A stretch of 64,000 nt of DNA, taken from NCBI GenBank assembly GCA_034508935.3, contig CM067451.1, positions 45,467,838-45,531,837 on the forward strand, read 5' to 3'. The translations under genes were made by a program, and so were the position numbers. Below the pieces are notes generated by a model. It was not told the DNA's origin. It did not search any database and saw nothing but the letters and a program-made list of their open reading frames with translations. Origin of the DNA: Berghia stephanieae. Lineage: Eukaryota > Mollusca > Gastropoda > Nudibranchia > Aeolidiidae. This document shows positions 63,904 to 64,000 of this stretch, in pieces. Within the stretch, counting starts at the first letter, position 1. Each line of letters begins with the position of its first letter.

Positions 63904-64000
63904 TTTCAACAGTCGTAACGTCACTTCCCTCGTAATGATGCATGGTAACTTAGTAACTGGCTCTAAACTATCGAAACAATGGCGGACGCCCTTATGAAAT
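63904..64000. mobile_element. Short repeat M5, copy 3, cut by window end
   Basis: It is the first 97 bases of the repeat (TTCAACAGTCGTAACGTCAC onward), about 830 bases from copy 2 and in the same orientation. The rest lies outside the window. Confidence 0.6.

Noticed and set aside
1-64000. Endogenous retrovirus, LTR element or Polinton
   Set aside because: I found no gag, protease, integrase, capsid or envelope-like segment and no long terminal direct repeats; the only reverse transcriptase sequences belong to LINEs.

Overview
The window is AT-rich, intron- and repeat-rich nuclear DNA from an animal. The long introns with GT/AG splice sites, tRNA-derived SINEs, a CR1-like LINE, several MITE families and very long microsatellites all point to a marine invertebrate. 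I favour a mollusc (perhaps a gastropod), because the commonest retroposon ends in a 'GCGCCGTAAAAC' plus A-rich tail that I associate with that group. This is from memory and not certain.

The one clear host gene is on the minus strand. It is an M1-family zinc aminopeptidase (aminopeptidase N-like) of which 21 exons lie between 62684 and 21416. They encode 717 residues, with GAMEN, HExxHx18E, the catalytic Tyr region, an ERAP1-like C-terminal domain and the natural stop codon. The amino-terminal exons lie beyond 64000. All exon phases join cleanly, except that exon 47823-47956 is one base short of its expected length. A second minus-strand gene begins at 637 and leaves the window on the left. 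Its first coding exon encodes a short cytoplasmic tail, one membrane helix and a Cys-containing stalk, as in type II membrane aminopeptidases, so the locus is probably a head-to-tail aminopeptidase cluster.

Layout: 1-640, start of the left gene; 0.6-9 kb, intergenic DNA with microsatellites, a MITE, a palindrome and a 56-base poly-C run; 10-22 kb, a swarm of about eleven copies of one ~520 bp retroposon (called R1 here), all in the same orientation; 21.4-62.7 kb, the aminopeptidase gene, with introns holding a 22-bp minisatellite (25.9-26.5 kb), two copies of a ~1 kb DNA transposon with CAGGCCTG ends (24.3 and 27.0 kb), a 787 bp element with 40 bp inverted ends (30.6 kb), a damaged CR1-like LINE (33.2-37.6 kb), a ~2 kb AT-rich minisatellite (41-43 kb), foldback elements (54.7 and 55.1 kb), a decayed copy of an aminopeptidase exon (55.4 kb), two tandem 2886-bp hAT-like elements (55.8-61.6 kb) and a hAT-type transposase fragment (62 kb); 62.7-64 kb, more intron with a short repeat carrying YY1-like motifs.

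I saw no ERV or other capsid/envelope element, no CRISPR array, no rRNA and no genuine tRNA gene. Nothing here looks like a new multi-gene system. The most unusual content is the repeat ecology: nested insertions that can be ordered in time by their target-site duplications, plus several MITE families that I cannot name.
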